Shown: positions 17,631 to 26,372 of the stretch, piece by piece
How the letters are laid out: every line of letters begins with the position of its first letter
Numbering within the stretch: the stretch's first letter is position 1
Origin: Bacteroidales bacterium
GTDB taxonomy: Bacteria > Bacteroidota > Bacteroidia > Bacteroidales > VadinHA17
Reading direction: 5' to 3'
DNA length: 35,018 nt
NCBI GenBank assembly: GCA_021157415.1
Contig: JAGGWN010000041.1
Location: forward strand, 1 to 35,018
The notes under the pieces: model-generated
The model's database searches: none
What the model saw: the letters and a program-made list of their open reading frames with translations, nothing else
Told to the model about the DNA's origin: nothing
Translations under genes and position numbers: made by a program

Positions 17631-18326
17631 TTACAGAATTTTTTTTAATTCTTCCAGCCTTTGTATCTCATACCCGGGCCGGGAGTCATGGGGGGCTCCG
17701 GAGGGATTGAACAAGACCGTCTCTATATTTGCATTGGCAGCACCCCGGATATCCGTTTCCGGATCGTCACCGATCATAACAGAGGCTTGAGGCGTGCTGT
17801 TTGTCAGGTGCAAAGCATATGTGAAAAAATCCGGATGGGGTTTGAGAATGCCTGCCATCTCGGAGGTAATGGTTTTCTCGAAGTAAGGTTCCAGACCACT
17901 GTTACGAATCTTGGTAAACTGTACTTCGTTAAACCCGTTGGTCAACAGAAACAGTTTGTATTTGGGCTTCAGGTATTCCAGGATATCGATGGCACCGTCC
18001 ACCAGACCGGTCATGGTTTTGCTGGTCTCGATATAATCATGATCCAGCTTACGGGCCAGCGTCATATCCGGGATCCCCAGCTCTTGTAATGTCAGAAAAA
18101 AACGTTTCCATCGCAGGGTCTGTTTGTCTGTTTTACCCTGGCGGTAGGCTGCCCATAATGCATCGTTGTACTTGTGATATACTGTATTGAGATGATCGAA
18201 AGAAATGCCTTTTTTCCGGAAGCCGTATTTGTCATATAGAACATGAAAAGCCTTGCGGGAATTGGTATTGAAGTCCCACAGAGTATTGTCGAGATCAAAG
18301 AAAACCGATTGATACTTTTTCTTCAT
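17631..18326 (-). CDS. HAD-family phosphatase of the YjjG type (noncanonical pyrimidine nucleotidase)
   Basis: A 231-residue haloacid dehalogenase hydrolase. The four HAD motifs are present: the nucleophile DLDNTLWDF near residue 11, LFLLTNG, the lysine in GILKPHPDFF, and the acidic pair in IGDDPETDIRGA. A helical cap domain sits between motifs 1 and 2. The sequence (FDLDNTLWDF, then NGFNEVQFTKIRNSGLEPYF) resembles YjjG, which dephosphorylates pyrimidine nucleotides and helps clear aberrant bases. The substrate is inferred. It diverges from the DEAD-box helicase gene across a shared palindromic promoter region. Confidence 0.88.
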   Translation of the reverse strand: MKKKYQSVFFDLDNTLWDFNTNSRKAFHVLYDKYGFRKKGISFDHLNTVYHKYNDALWAAYRQGKTDKQTLRWKRFFLTLQELGIPDMTLARKLDHDYIETSKTMTGLVDGAIDILEYLKPKYKLFLLTNGFNEVQFTKIRNSGLEPYFEKTITSEMAGILKPHPDFFTYALHLTNSTPQASVMIGDDPETDIRGAANANIETVLFNPSGAPHDSRPGYEIQRLEELKKIL

Positions 18327-18381
18327 AATCTTATCTTTCTGTATAAAAGCCCTTAAAAAAGAGAGCTTCTTTCGTTCCGGT

Positions 18382-18403
18382 CAAAAATAATGTATTATTT
18401 TTG
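18382..18403. promoter_or_regulatory. Perfect palindrome formed by two divergent -7 elements
   Basis: The arms caaaaataat (18382-18391) and attatttttg (18394-18403) are perfect reverse complements around a 2-base centre. Each arm ends in the -7 box TATTTTTG. One box points left (18389-18382) to the HAD gene 56 bases away, and the other points right (18396-18403) to the helicase gene 51 bases away. The two promoters are thus nearly mirror images, and only one polymerase could be expected to bind at a time. Confidence 0.65.
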
Positions 18404-18453
18404 GATATTCTAAGACTAATCATCCGTGACCGGAATTTAACCCAATTGAATCC

Positions 18454-19662
18454 ATGCGTTTTAAAGATTACCCGTTCGATCCTGCCATACTTGAAGGAGT
18501 ACGTTCTTTTGGCTTTGAGGAACCTACCGACATACAAAAAGCCAGTATTCCCCTGATCCTGGAGGGAAAAGATGTGATCGGCTGTGCACAGACGGGTACC
18601 GGGAAGACCTGGGCTTATGCCTTACCGGTGATACAGCAGATCCTTACCCGGAAAGACAGGGGCCAACATCCTTCCGTGCTTATCCTGGCTCCTACGCGTG
18701 AACTGGCCATTCAGATTGACCAGCAGTTTGAAGGACTTACCTATTACTCGGATGTCAGCTCCATGGCCATATACGGAGGGGGTGATGCCTCCGAGTTCGA
18801 GCAGCAGAAACAAGCCATCCTGAGGGGGGCCGATATCCTGATTGCTACGCCGGGACGGCTACTTTCCCATATCAATCTGGGATATACCCACCTTGAGAGA
18901 ATATCGGTCCTCATTCTGGATGAGGCAGATCGTATGTTGGATATGGGATTTAAAGAAGATATTATGCGGATCATAAACAGGCTGACGGGGAAAAGACAGA
19001 CCCTCCTTTTTTCAGCCACCATGGCACCGGAGATAAGGCGGTTTGCAAAAAAAATCATGAATAACCCTGAAGAGATAGACTTTGAGGTGTCCAAACCTGC
19101 AGAAGGTGTGCTTCAGGCAGTGTATATTACCGTCGAAAGAAATAAAACATCCGTATTAAAAAAATTGCTTCAGGACCAGGAACTGGATCATGTATTGATC
19201 TTTTCCGCTACTAAAAAGAGCGTGAAAGAGCTGGAACGGGAATTCAAAAGAATGGAATTCCCCGTGCAGGCCATTCACTCGGATCTGACCCAACCCGAGC
19301 GCAATGAGATCCTTCGCAAATTCAAAAGCAAGAAATTGCCCATCCTTGTTGCTACGGATGTAATTTCAAGGGGTATTGATATTGATGATATCGATCTGGT
19401 GATCAATTACAATGTACCTCAGGATCCGGAGGATTATGTTCACAGAGTGGGCAGGACAGCACGTGCCAAAAAATCAGGCGTGGCCATCACCCTGGTAAGT
19501 CCGGAAGAAAGCTATAAGCTGAAAAAAATAGAACGACTGATCGGTTATTCTATCTACCGGATGCCGGGGAGTGAAGAAGAAAAAGAACCGGAGAGAAGAG
19601 ACCGCAGATCCCGGGGTGGAGCAACGAAAAGACAGGGGCATAAAGGCAGAAGGCAAAAATAA
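18454..19662 (+). CDS. DEAD-box ATP-dependent RNA helicase
   Basis: A 402-residue RNA helicase that would remodel RNA or RNP structure, for example in ribosome assembly or cold adaptation. The Q motif (FGFEEPTDIQKASIPLIL), motif I AQTGTGKTWAY, Ia PTRELAIQ, II DEADRMLDMGF, III SAT, IV VLIFSATKKS, V ATDVISRGIDID and VI HRVGRTARAKKSG all appear in order. The protein ends in a highly basic tail (RRDRRSRGGATKRQGHKGRR), as in the RhlE/DeaD-like helicases. It is transcribed divergently from the HAD gene. An inverted-repeat cluster begins shortly after its stop. Confidence 0.96.
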   Translation: MRFKDYPFDPAILEGVRSFGFEEPTDIQKASIPLILEGKDVIGCAQTGTGKTWAYALPVIQQILTRKDRGQHPSVLILAPTRELAIQIDQQFEGLTYYSDVSSMAIYGGGDASEFEQQKQAILRGADILIATPGRLLSHINLGYTHLERISVLILDEADRMLDMGFKEDIMRIINRLTGKRQTLLFSATMAPEIRRFAKKIMNNPEEIDFEVSKPAEGVLQAVYITVERNKTSVLKKLLQDQELDHVLIFSATKKSVKELEREFKRMEFPVQAIHSDLTQPERNEILRKFKSKKLPILVATDVISRGIDIDDIDLVINYNVPQDPEDYVHRVGRTARAKKSGVAITLVSPEESYKLKKIERLIGYSIYRMPGSEEEKEPERRDRRSRGGATKRQGHKGRRQK

Positions 19663-19684
19663 TCCTTCTTTGCAACAACCTTTG

Positions 19685-19785
19685 CTACCAGCTTCGCTAA
19701 AGCTTAGGAAGACAAAGAAAGCTACGGTAGTCAAGGGAAGCTTCGATGGGCGAAGCAGGGCAGGGAAGTTCCGGTGTACGCCGGA
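19685..19785. repeat. Cluster of short inverted repeats (REP-like)
   Basis: Several stem-loop sequences are packed into 100 bases: ctacc/ggtag (19685-19689 with 19726-19730), agctt-cgcta-aagct (19690-19704), gcttcg-atggg-cgaagc (19740-19756) and tccgg-tgtacg-ccgga (19770-19785). The stretch separates the helicase gene from a small ORF. The style is that of multi-copy intergenic palindromic repeats in environmental Bacteroidota genomes, but copy number cannot be judged from one window. Confidence 0.6.
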
Positions 19786-19973
19786 CGGCGGGTATGCTTA
19801 GGGATAACGATCTGCAGGTATGTTCCCTGGCGTCTGCTTTCCTCGCAGAGACCAAATATACGGATGCCATTCCTGAGCTCATACAAGCTGTGGTCCATGA
19901 GACCGATCCGAAAATAAAAAAGGAGATGAGCAAAAAACTGAAACGGCTGGAAAAGATCAGACGCGGAGAATAA
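19746..19973 (+). CDS. Small HEAT-repeat-like ORF, possibly a truncated gene
   Basis: This frame encodes 75 residues from the ATG at 19746, or 59 from the ATG at 19794. The first 16 or so residues are translated from the inverted-repeat cluster and look artificial (Gly/Arg-rich). The remainder (LASAFLAETKYTDAIPELIQAV, then TDPKIKKEMSKKLKRLEKI) is strongly amphipathic and resembles one HEAT/PBS-lyase repeat plus a basic end helix. It may be a real small protein starting at 19794, or the surviving 3' end of a larger HEAT-repeat gene cut by insertion of the repeat cluster. Function is unknown. Confidence 0.45.
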   Translation: MGEAGQGSSGVRRTAGMLRDNDLQVCSLASAFLAETKYTDAIPELIQAVVHETDPKIKKEMSKKLKRLEKIRRGE

Positions 19974-20077
19974 TGAAAAGCAAGGTTTATAAATGATTTT
20001 ATCTTTTTTCCCAGAGGATATTGAACCCGTTTTCCACAATATAAAACCCAAAATGCTTTCTATTTGACAAACCGGGT

Positions 20078-21718
20078 TTATTTATTGTCGTAATCCTTTC
20101 CGTCTTCCAGCACTCTTTTGCGGGTTGTGTCAAGAGCCAGGTTAAAGAGACTTCTTCTGTTATCTGAAAAAGGCGTTTCAATGAAGTTCATATCGATGAT
20201 CGTATAAAACAGATCGTCTGTAACAAAGGGAGTATGAATATTTTCTTTCATGCTCTTTGCTTTTTCAGGATACTTGTTTTTATAATATTCCGATAGCCAG
20301 ACGATAAAAGGGACCTCCACATTGGCTTTTGGTAATATCTTTGAATAATCATGTCCGGCCCGGTTTCCTTCGTCATACACATTTTCGCCGTGGTCGGACA
20401 AGTAAATGGCGGCAGAGACCGTATTGTTTTCGGCAGAGGAATAAGTGTGTAATATAGTTATCAGGCTGTCCACGATGAAATCATTATATAATATAGAGTT
20501 ATCGTATTGGGCAATGGTTCTTTCTTTTGAATGAGACCCTTTGAACAGATTAAATTTGTCCGGATATCTCCTGGAATAAGAAGAGTGGCTACCCATCAAA
20601 TGAAGGACGATGAATTTCTTTTTAGCACTGTCGGCCAGTGCCCATATGAAAGGTTTAAACAGTTTGGAATCATAGGAAGGCGTGTAGGTGGCTTCAAAAG
20701 AAGAGTTGCTGGAGATATTTACAAAACGTTTATGATCGGATTTGTTGGCAAACACTGTCACCAGATTGTCCCAAACACCTATGGGAGATTGGTTGGAGAT
20801 CCAGTATGTCCTGAACCCGGCGGAATGAAAAACATCAATAATATCCGTACTGTTTTTCAGTTCTTTCTTATTGTCCAGATTGGATTCCGAGAGCATGGAT
20901 AAAACGCTGTTCAGGGTGTTTGAGTAGGCAGCTATGATATTGTCAAAGACAATGATGTCATCCCGGTGTTCCAGCCGGGGGGTGGTTTCACGGTCGTAAC
21001 CATATACAGACATGTGATTTCTGTTACAGGACTCCCCCAGGATCAGGACAAAAGTCTGACATGCATCGGTAAGTGATTCGGCCTCAATATCTTTGGGGGT
21101 ACCCTCTTCCATGGCTTGTTCATACAGTTTTATTTTATCGGCAAAAGAAAAAGCTGTTTTCACAAGCGGCGGCACCCCCTTCCGTATCAGCCTGCCATGC
21201 AGGATATTCTCTCCGATAAAAACAATCGAAAACAATAGAACGGTTGCCAGGGTATATTTCTCAATCCTGGACAAAAGCAGTGGTGCCGATTCTTTGAATG
21301 ATAAAACGTACAGGGCTATAAAGGGTATCAGCAACAGTAATCCCCAGGATGCTTTCAGGTTGAAGAACTCCACGGACTCCTGAAGATTGGTATTGGAGAT
21401 GATCAACAGACTGGTTAAAGTGACCGGTCCTTTCAGTATGATCCAGTGGGCTATTTCGATAAAGCCGAAAAGGAAATAGAAAAAATCAGCAAGCCGGTAA
21501 AAAATATTTTTACGGAATATTATAGCCGGAATGGTAAACAGAGGGACCCACGCCAGGTCGATCAGAATCGTTCTGGGGTCCATCAGGTCCGGGTCTATGA
21601 AATATCCTACAATCAACGGTGAAAAAACCAGCAGCATCAGATATCCCGGGTAGATAGCCGTTAAGCTTTTTAATACCGGATGATGAAATATTCTCATAAC
21701 TTTATTCCCACGGATCAT
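20078..21718 (-). CDS. Phosphoethanolamine transferase (EptA/CptA-like, alkaline-phosphatase fold)
   Basis: A 546-residue inner-membrane enzyme likely to transfer phosphoethanolamine from phosphatidylethanolamine to lipid A or another envelope glycan. Five N-terminal membrane segments lie in about residues 20-190. The periplasmic sulfatase-like domain then shows the metal-binding LILGESCNRNHMSVYGYDRETTP, a candidate nucleophile threonine in AAYSNTLNSVLSML, HLMGSHSSY, and the metal ligands in LSDHGENVYDEG. These are the diagnostic features of the family. The ATG at 21718 is used; an in-frame ATG at 21697 is also possible. It stands alone, with an rsmI operon upstream on the same strand. The acceptor substrate is not determinable here. 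Confidence 0.9.
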   Translation of the reverse strand: MIRGNKVMRIFHHPVLKSLTAIYPGYLMLLVFSPLIVGYFIDPDLMDPRTILIDLAWVPLFTIPAIIFRKNIFYRLADFFYFLFGFIEIAHWIILKGPVTLTSLLIISNTNLQESVEFFNLKASWGLLLLIPFIALYVLSFKESAPLLLSRIEKYTLATVLLFSIVFIGENILHGRLIRKGVPPLVKTAFSFADKIKLYEQAMEEGTPKDIEAESLTDACQTFVLILGESCNRNHMSVYGYDRETTPRLEHRDDIIVFDNIIAAYSNTLNSVLSMLSESNLDNKKELKNSTDIIDVFHSAGFRTYWISNQSPIGVWDNLVTVFANKSDHKRFVNISSNSSFEATYTPSYDSKLFKPFIWALADSAKKKFIVLHLMGSHSSYSRRYPDKFNLFKGSHSKERTIAQYDNSILYNDFIVDSLITILHTYSSAENNTVSAAIYLSDHGENVYDEGNRAGHDYSKILPKANVEVPFIVWLSEYYKNKYPEKAKSMKENIHTPFVTDDLFYTIIDMNFIETPFSDNRRSLFNLALDTTRKRVLEDGKDYDNK

Positions 21719-21775
21719 CGCTTAACCCTTGTATTGTTGCCGTATGATTCCTGCATGATCATGGTACTATCCTTA

Positions 21776-22450
21776 TTATTTTGTTACTCCGGCTACAATG
21801 ATCACATACTCCCCTTTGGGTTTGGTGCCTTCAAATTGTTCCAGCAACTCTCCCAAAGTGCCACGGAAGGTGGTCTCGTGGATTTTGGAGATCTCTTTGG
21901 AGATACTGGCATTGCGTTCTTTTCCTAAATGGTCATGCAGGTCTTTGAGAGTCCTCAGCAGGCGGTGGGGGGATTCATACAGCACTACGGTATGGGGAAG
22001 ATGACATATCTCTTTGAGCCTTTTGTTGCGGCCTTTTTTGGCAGGCAGGAAGCCTTCGAAGAAAAAACGATCACAAGGGAGTCCGGAGTTAACCAGGGCA
22101 GGTACGAAAGCTGTCGGCCCCGGCAGTGATTCCACTGCAATGTCTTGTTCTATACAGGCTCTTATTAGTAGATAACCGGGATCGGAGATCCCCGGCATAC
22201 CGGCTTCCGAGATCAGAGCCAGGGTCTGTCCTTCCTGCAGGCGACCCAGGATGGAGGGAACCATACGGTGTTCGTTGTCTTTGTGATAAGAGACCACCTG
22301 CTTCTCAATACCGAAATGCCGGAGTAGATTGAGCCCCTTGCGGGTGTCTTCAGCCAGTATCAGATCCACTTCCTGTAACACCCGGATGGCCCGTCGTGTG
22401 ATGTCTTCCAGGTTGCCTACCGGGGTGGGAACGACATATAGCTTAGCCAT
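21776..22450 (-). CDS. rsmI: 16S rRNA (cytidine-2'-O)-methyltransferase RsmI
   Basis: RsmI methylates the 2'-OH of C1402 in 16S rRNA. The 224-residue protein matches the tetrapyrrole-methylase fold of the family. It begins LYVVPTPVGNLEDITRRAIRVL, then has LILAEDTRKGLNLL, the SAM-binding ALISEAGMPGISDPGYLLI, and LPGPTAFVPALVNSGLP. VVLYESPHRLLRTLKDL and a GEYVIIVAG end follow. It is somewhat shorter than the E. coli enzyme (about 286), lacking the C-terminal extension, as is usual in Bacteroidota. Its start overlaps the end of the upstream conserved gene by eight bases, indicating one operon. Confidence 0.96.
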   Translation of the reverse strand: MAKLYVVPTPVGNLEDITRRAIRVLQEVDLILAEDTRKGLNLLRHFGIEKQVVSYHKDNEHRMVPSILGRLQEGQTLALISEAGMPGISDPGYLLIRACIEQDIAVESLPGPTAFVPALVNSGLPCDRFFFEGFLPAKKGRNKRLKEICHLPHTVVLYESPHRLLRTLKDLHDHLGKERNASISKEISKIHETTFRGTLGELLEQFEGTKPKGEYVIIVAGVTK

Positions 22451-23189
22451 TTTTAAGACTTTTTAGCTTGCGTTCAACCAGCTCACGGAATTCATGGACG
22501 GCTTCCTTTTTTTCATCCCACTGGAACCGGGACAGGAACGTATTTACCTGTTCGCGGGAAACCGCTTTGTTGATGAACTGTACGGTTTCTTCATATTTTT
22601 TGCTGTCACCGTCGAAGAGATCGCGGATAAACATGAATTTTTCATTCAATCCGATGGCCCGGTGCAGGTCGGAAAGAGGTCTGTTCTTGATCGTAGAGGA
22701 CACATCCCGGGGATGAGCTTTCCCCAGACTTTCATTGCGGAAAGCCTGTTTTTTATCAAAAGTGTCGGAGAGAAAAACGGGTTTTTCTTTCTTTTCCTGT
22801 TTCGGAGATGTTTGTTCTTTGGAAACAGAGACCGGCTTCGTGGTCGGTTCTGCCACAGGTGGTGCTTCTGTTGGCGGTAGCTCTTCGTCTTTCACGGCTT
22901 TCCGGTCAGCAGGGGGCTCCTCCTGAAGTATATTTGCTTTTTCAACAACGGCGGATTTTGTTTTTGTCTTTTCTGGCTCCCCGTCAGATGCAGTAAAAAG
23001 AGCCTGTTGTATGCTTTTCTGCAACGTATGACTCAAGGTGCTGAAGTTTTCTTTCAGGTTTCTGAGTTTGGAAATTGTCAGAGACATTTCAAGGTCGTCC
23101 GGCAGGGAGGATTTTTGTATGCCGGAAAGAATATCTTCTATTTCTTCTATATCTTTAGAGAGAATTTCAAAAGCTCTTTCAACGTTCAT
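22443..23189 (-). CDS. Conserved protein of unknown function (coiled N-terminus, disordered middle, helical C-terminus)
   Basis: A 248-residue soluble protein that I do not recognise as a named family. Residues 1-65 form a predicted helical, coiled-coil-like segment (FEILSKDIEEIEDIL..., LRNLKENFSTLSHTLQ). Residues 70-140 are low-complexity and rich in P, E, K and T, so probably disordered. The C-terminal 100 residues are compact: SDLHRAIGLNEKFMFIRDLFDGD, then YEETVQFINKAV, then the RFQWDEKKEAVHEF helix. That C-terminal block resembles a widespread Bacteroidota hypothetical family. It is cotranscribed with rsmI (8-base overlap) from a good promoter at 23223-23252, in a divergent arrangement with tdk. 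Confidence 0.85.
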   Translation of the reverse strand: MNVERAFEILSKDIEEIEDILSGIQKSSLPDDLEMSLTISKLRNLKENFSTLSHTLQKSIQQALFTASDGEPEKTKTKSAVVEKANILQEEPPADRKAVKDEELPPTEAPPVAEPTTKPVSVSKEQTSPKQEKKEKPVFLSDTFDKKQAFRNESLGKAHPRDVSSTIKNRPLSDLHRAIGLNEKFMFIRDLFDGDSKKYEETVQFINKAVSREQVNTFLSRFQWDEKKEAVHEFRELVERKLKSLKNG

Positions 23190-23222
23190 AATCCGTAAAC
23201 TATATGTATATTCGCATGATCA

Positions 23223-23252
23223 CAAAGTTAACGATAATAATTCAGAAACAAA
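23223..23252 (-). promoter_or_regulatory. Promoter for the conserved gene-rsmI operon
   Basis: On the minus strand TTTG (23252-23249), 18 bases, then TAACTTTG (23230-23223), an exact TAnnTTTG match. The ATG is 34 bases downstream. On the plus strand a weaker -7 candidate for tdk (TATATTCG, 23208-23215) lies within the same 70-base gap, so the divergent promoters interleave. Confidence 0.55.
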
Positions 23253-23258
23253 TATATC

Positions 23259-23861
23259 ATGTTCCTGGAAAGATCCATAAAAGGCAATAAAAAACAGGGT
23301 TTTATAGAGGTAATAGCGGGCTCTATGTTTTCGGGGAAAACGGAGGAGTTGATCCGACGTTTGAAACGAGCCCGTCTGGCGAACCAGAAGGTGGAGATTT
23401 TCAAACCGCTCATTGACCGGCGCTATTCGGAAGAGAATGTTGTATCGCACGATGCACGTACCATCCGTTCTACACCGGTGGATACCGCTGCCAACATCCT
23501 GTTGCTGGCCTATGATGTGGAGGTGGTGGGCATAGATGAAGCACAGTTTTTCGATATGGGGCTGGTTGAGGTCTGTAATCAACTGGCGAATCAGGGCACC
23601 AGGGTGGTGGTGGCCGGACTGGATATGGATTTTATGGGAAAGCCGTTTGGTCCCATGCCTGCGTTGATGGCCATAGCCGAGTATGTGACCAAAGTGCATG
23701 CCATCTGTATGCGGTGTGGCAACCTGGCTCATTATTCTTTCAGGAAGACTCCCGAGGAAGGTCAGCTATTGCTGGGGGAGAGGGATGTGTATGAACCCTT
23801 GTGCAGGGTTTGTTACCTGGAAGCCCTGGAGGAGAGAGATAAAGAACAAAAAAAAGATTGA
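23259..23861 (+). CDS. tdk: Thymidine kinase
   Basis: Type II thymidine kinase for salvage of thymidine to dTMP. The 200-residue protein has the P-loop [19 protein letters not shown] at about residues 20-38, the DEAQFF Walker B-like motif near residue 90, and the [19 protein letters not shown] region. The structural zinc site has two C-x-x-C pairs (CMRCGN and CRVC). The lasso-loop lysines and the thymidine-binding YEPLCRVCY region are present. The murF-alr gene starts nine bases after its stop on the same strand, so the two are probably cotranscribed. Confidence 0.97.
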   Translation: MFLERSIKGNKKQGFIEVIAGSMFSGKTEELIRRLKRARLANQKVEIFKPLIDRRYSEENVVSHDARTIRSTPVDTAANILLLAYDVEVVGIDEAQFFDMGLVEVCNQLANQGTRVVVAGLDMDFMGKPFGPMPALMAIAEYVTKVHAICMRCGNLAHYSFRKTPEEGQLLLGERDVYEPLCRVCYLEALEERDKEQKKD

Positions 23862-23870
23862 TCCTGTAAT

Positions 23871-26336
23871 ATGGCGGAATATACTCTACAGGAAATCGCA
23901 GAAGCGGTACACGGTAAGCAGGTTGGTACGGGGACCGGTAATATACGGGAAATACTAACCGACAGCCGTCGGGTTGTCTATCCGGCTGGAGCCTTGTTTG
24001 TTGCCCTGAAAGGGACTCATCATGATGGTCACCGTTTTATCCCTATGCTCTACCGGCAACAGGTGCGTTATTTTCTGGTAAGCCGTCTGCCGGAGCAACC
24101 GGCAGATTATCCCGAAGCCTGTTTTATTGAGGTTGGGGATACGCTGAAGGCCTTGCAACAACTGGCTGCCATGCACAGACGATCTTTCCGGAAACCTTTG
24201 GTGGCCGTCACCGGCAGCAACGGCAAGACCATCGTCAAAGAGTGGCTGGTGCAGGCCCTGGCGGGAAAGAAATATGTTGTACGAAGTCCGAAAAGCTATA
24301 ACTCACAGGTGGGGGTTCCCCTGTCGCTGTGGCTCCTGGATAATACTTATGATTACGGAATCATCGAAGCGGGGATCTCCCGTCCTGGCGAGATGAAACG
24401 CTTACAGCAGATGATACGTCCGGATATAGGTGTTCTGACCAATATCGGAGAAGCCCACCAGGAGCATTTTTCCAGCCTGGAAGAGAAGCTGCAAGAAAAA
24501 CTGACCCTTTTTAAAGATGCCGGCGTACTGATTTATCGTAAGATTCCCTGGGTTGATGAACAGATCCGGCAACAGTTTGGAAAAAAAGAAATGCAGTTGT
24601 TTGCATGGTCTGATGAAGAGGATGCCGATGTGAGGGTTATATCTATAGATAAAAAAGGAGATCATACGGATATAAAAGCCACATACTGCGGAAAAGAATA
24701 TGAGATCACCATCCCCTTCACAGATGAAGCATCCGTAGAGAATGTCATCCACGTGTGGACCGTATTGTTTTATCTGCAATGTGAACCGGAGTATATTGCC
24801 CAGGCCATGCCAGGATTACAGCCTGTAGCCATGCGCATGGAGCTCAGGAAAGGGGTGCGGGGTTGTATGCTTATCAATGATTACTATAACTCCGATCTGC
24901 AGTCTTTGAGGATAGCTCTGGATTTTCTAAAGCAACAAAACAGCAAGCTGAAGAAAACCGTTATTCTGTCTGATATCCTGCAGAGTGGTAAGCCGAAAGC
25001 CGCTCTGTACCGGGATGTGGCAGGCCTCATAAAAGCGGGCGGTGTCGGTAAGTTTATCGGGGTGGGCCCTGATATCTCGGCCTTTGCAGGTTGGTTCCCG
25101 GAGGGGTCGGTATTTTATCCGGGGACTGAGGCTTTGCTGGAGTTTCTGCCCTCCATGGAGTTCAGGGATGAGGTGATACTGTTGAAAGGAGCCCGTAAAT
25201 TTGCATTTGAACGAATCTCCGTTTTGCTGGAAGAGCAGGTACACCAAACTGTCCTGGAGGTAAACCTGGATGCGTTGACGCATAATCTCAATGTTTATCG
25301 TTCCCTGCTGAGGCCCGGTACACGTCTGATGGCCATGGTCAAAGCCTTTGCTTATGGCAGCGGAGCTTATGAGATCGCCCGGGCCCTTGAGTTCCAGCAG
25401 GTAGATTACCTGGCGGTGGCTTATGCAGATGAGGGCGTCATGCTCCGGCACGCAGGGATCAGGTTGCCCATTATGGTGATGAACCCCGAGATGTCGGCTT
25501 TCGATAAAATGATGCACTATTCGCTCGAGCCGGAGCTATACAACAGGGAGATCATGGAGGCTTTTATACAAAAACTGGCGTCGGCAGGCCTGCAGGACTA
25601 TCCGGTACACCTGAAAATAGATACCGGTATGCACCGTCTGGGCTTCCTGCCGGAAGAAGCCGGAGCGTTGATTGACAGAATCACGAAGACAGAGACTTTG
25701 TATGTCCGGTCGGTATTTTCTCATCTGGCCGCCAGCGAAGCGCCGGAACAGGATGCCTTTACCCGGCAACAGATCAAAACATTCCGGGAGGTGGCCGGAC
25801 GGATACAAGAGGCTTTGGGCTACAGGGTGCTGTGGCATATCCTGAATACAACAGGCATAGAACGCTTTCCGGAGGCACAGTTCGATATGGTACGACCAGG
25901 CCTGGGGATGTACGGGATCAGCGAAACCCTGAAAGGCCGGTTGCGGACAGTAAGCCGTTTCAGGAGCGTGGTGACACAGGTGAAAAGAGTGAAAACCGGT
26001 GATACGGTAGGTTACGGTCGTTCGGAAAAAGCCCGGCAGGAGATGACGATCGCGATAATCCCTGTCGGTTATGCTGACGGACTGATGCGCAGCCTGAGCG
26101 ACCGGAAAGGGAAATTATTTGTGAAAGACACTCTGGTACCTGTCATCGGGAAAGTGTGTATGGATATGTGTATGGCAGATGTGACAGGCCTCGGTATCAA
26201 AGCCGGCGACCCCGTGGAGATTTTCGGGGATCACGTCCCGATAGAAGATTTGGCACGCTGCGGCGAAACGATTCCATACGAAATCCTGGCGGGCATATCG
26301 GCACGGGTGAAAAGGGTATACATCCGGGAAGGGTAG
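23871..26336 (+). CDS. murF-alr: Bifunctional MurF (UDP-MurNAc-tripeptide:D-Ala-D-Ala ligase) / alanine racemase
   Basis: An 821-residue fusion. The first 450 residues are MurF, which adds D-Ala-D-Ala to UDP-MurNAc-tripeptide. It shows DSRRVVYPAGALFVALKG, the ATP loop VTGSNGKTIVKEW at about 112-124, a lysine-containing YNSQVGVPLSLW, and NDYYNSDLQSLRIALDF. From about 457 to the end it is a PLP-dependent alanine racemase. Here VNLDALTHNLNVYR precedes MAMVKAFAYGSG, whose Lys491 should bind PLP. HLKIDTGMHRLGF, the catalytic tyrosine in VGYGRSEKA, IPVGYADGLMRSL and GKVCMDMCMADVT follow. The fusion is characteristic of Bacteroidota and couples D-alanine supply to its use. It ends 36 bases from the convergent oxidoreductase stop. 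Confidence 0.97.
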   Translation: MAEYTLQEIAEAVHGKQVGTGTGNIREILTDSRRVVYPAGALFVALKGTHHDGHRFIPMLYRQQVRYFLVSRLPEQPADYPEACFIEVGDTLKALQQLAAMHRRSFRKPLVAVTGSNGKTIVKEWLVQALAGKKYVVRSPKSYNSQVGVPLSLWLLDNTYDYGIIEAGISRPGEMKRLQQMIRPDIGVLTNIGEAHQEHFSSLEEKLQEKLTLFKDAGVLIYRKIPWVDEQIRQQFGKKEMQLFAWSDEEDADVRVISIDKKGDHTDIKATYCGKEYEITIPFTDEASVENVIHVWTVLFYLQCEPEYIAQAMPGLQPVAMRMELRKGVRGCMLINDYYNSDLQSLRIALDFLKQQNSKLKKTVILSDILQSGKPKAALYRDVAGLIKAGGVGKFIGVGPDISAFAGWFPEGSVFYPGTEALLEFLPSMEFRDEVILLKGARKFAFERISVLLEEQVHQTVLEVNLDALTHNLNVYRSLLRPGTRLMAMVKAFAYGSGAYEIARALEFQQVDYLAVAYADEGVMLRHAGIRLPIMVMNPEMSAFDKMMHYSLEPELYNREIMEAFIQKLASAGLQDYPVHLKIDTGMHRLGFLPEEAGALIDRITKTETLYVRSVFSHLAASEAPEQDAFTRQQIKTFREVAGRIQEALGYRVLWHILNTTGIERFPEAQFDMVRPGLGMYGISETLKGRLRTVSRFRSVVTQVKRVKTGDTVGYGRSEKARQEMTIAIIPVGYADGLMRSLSDRKGKLFVKDTLVPVIGKVCMDMCMADVTGLGIKAGDPVEIFGDHVPIEDLARCGETIPYEILAGISARVKRVYIREG

Positions 26337-26372
26337 TGGGACACCGGAAACAAAGCAGCAGATTAGGGAATG

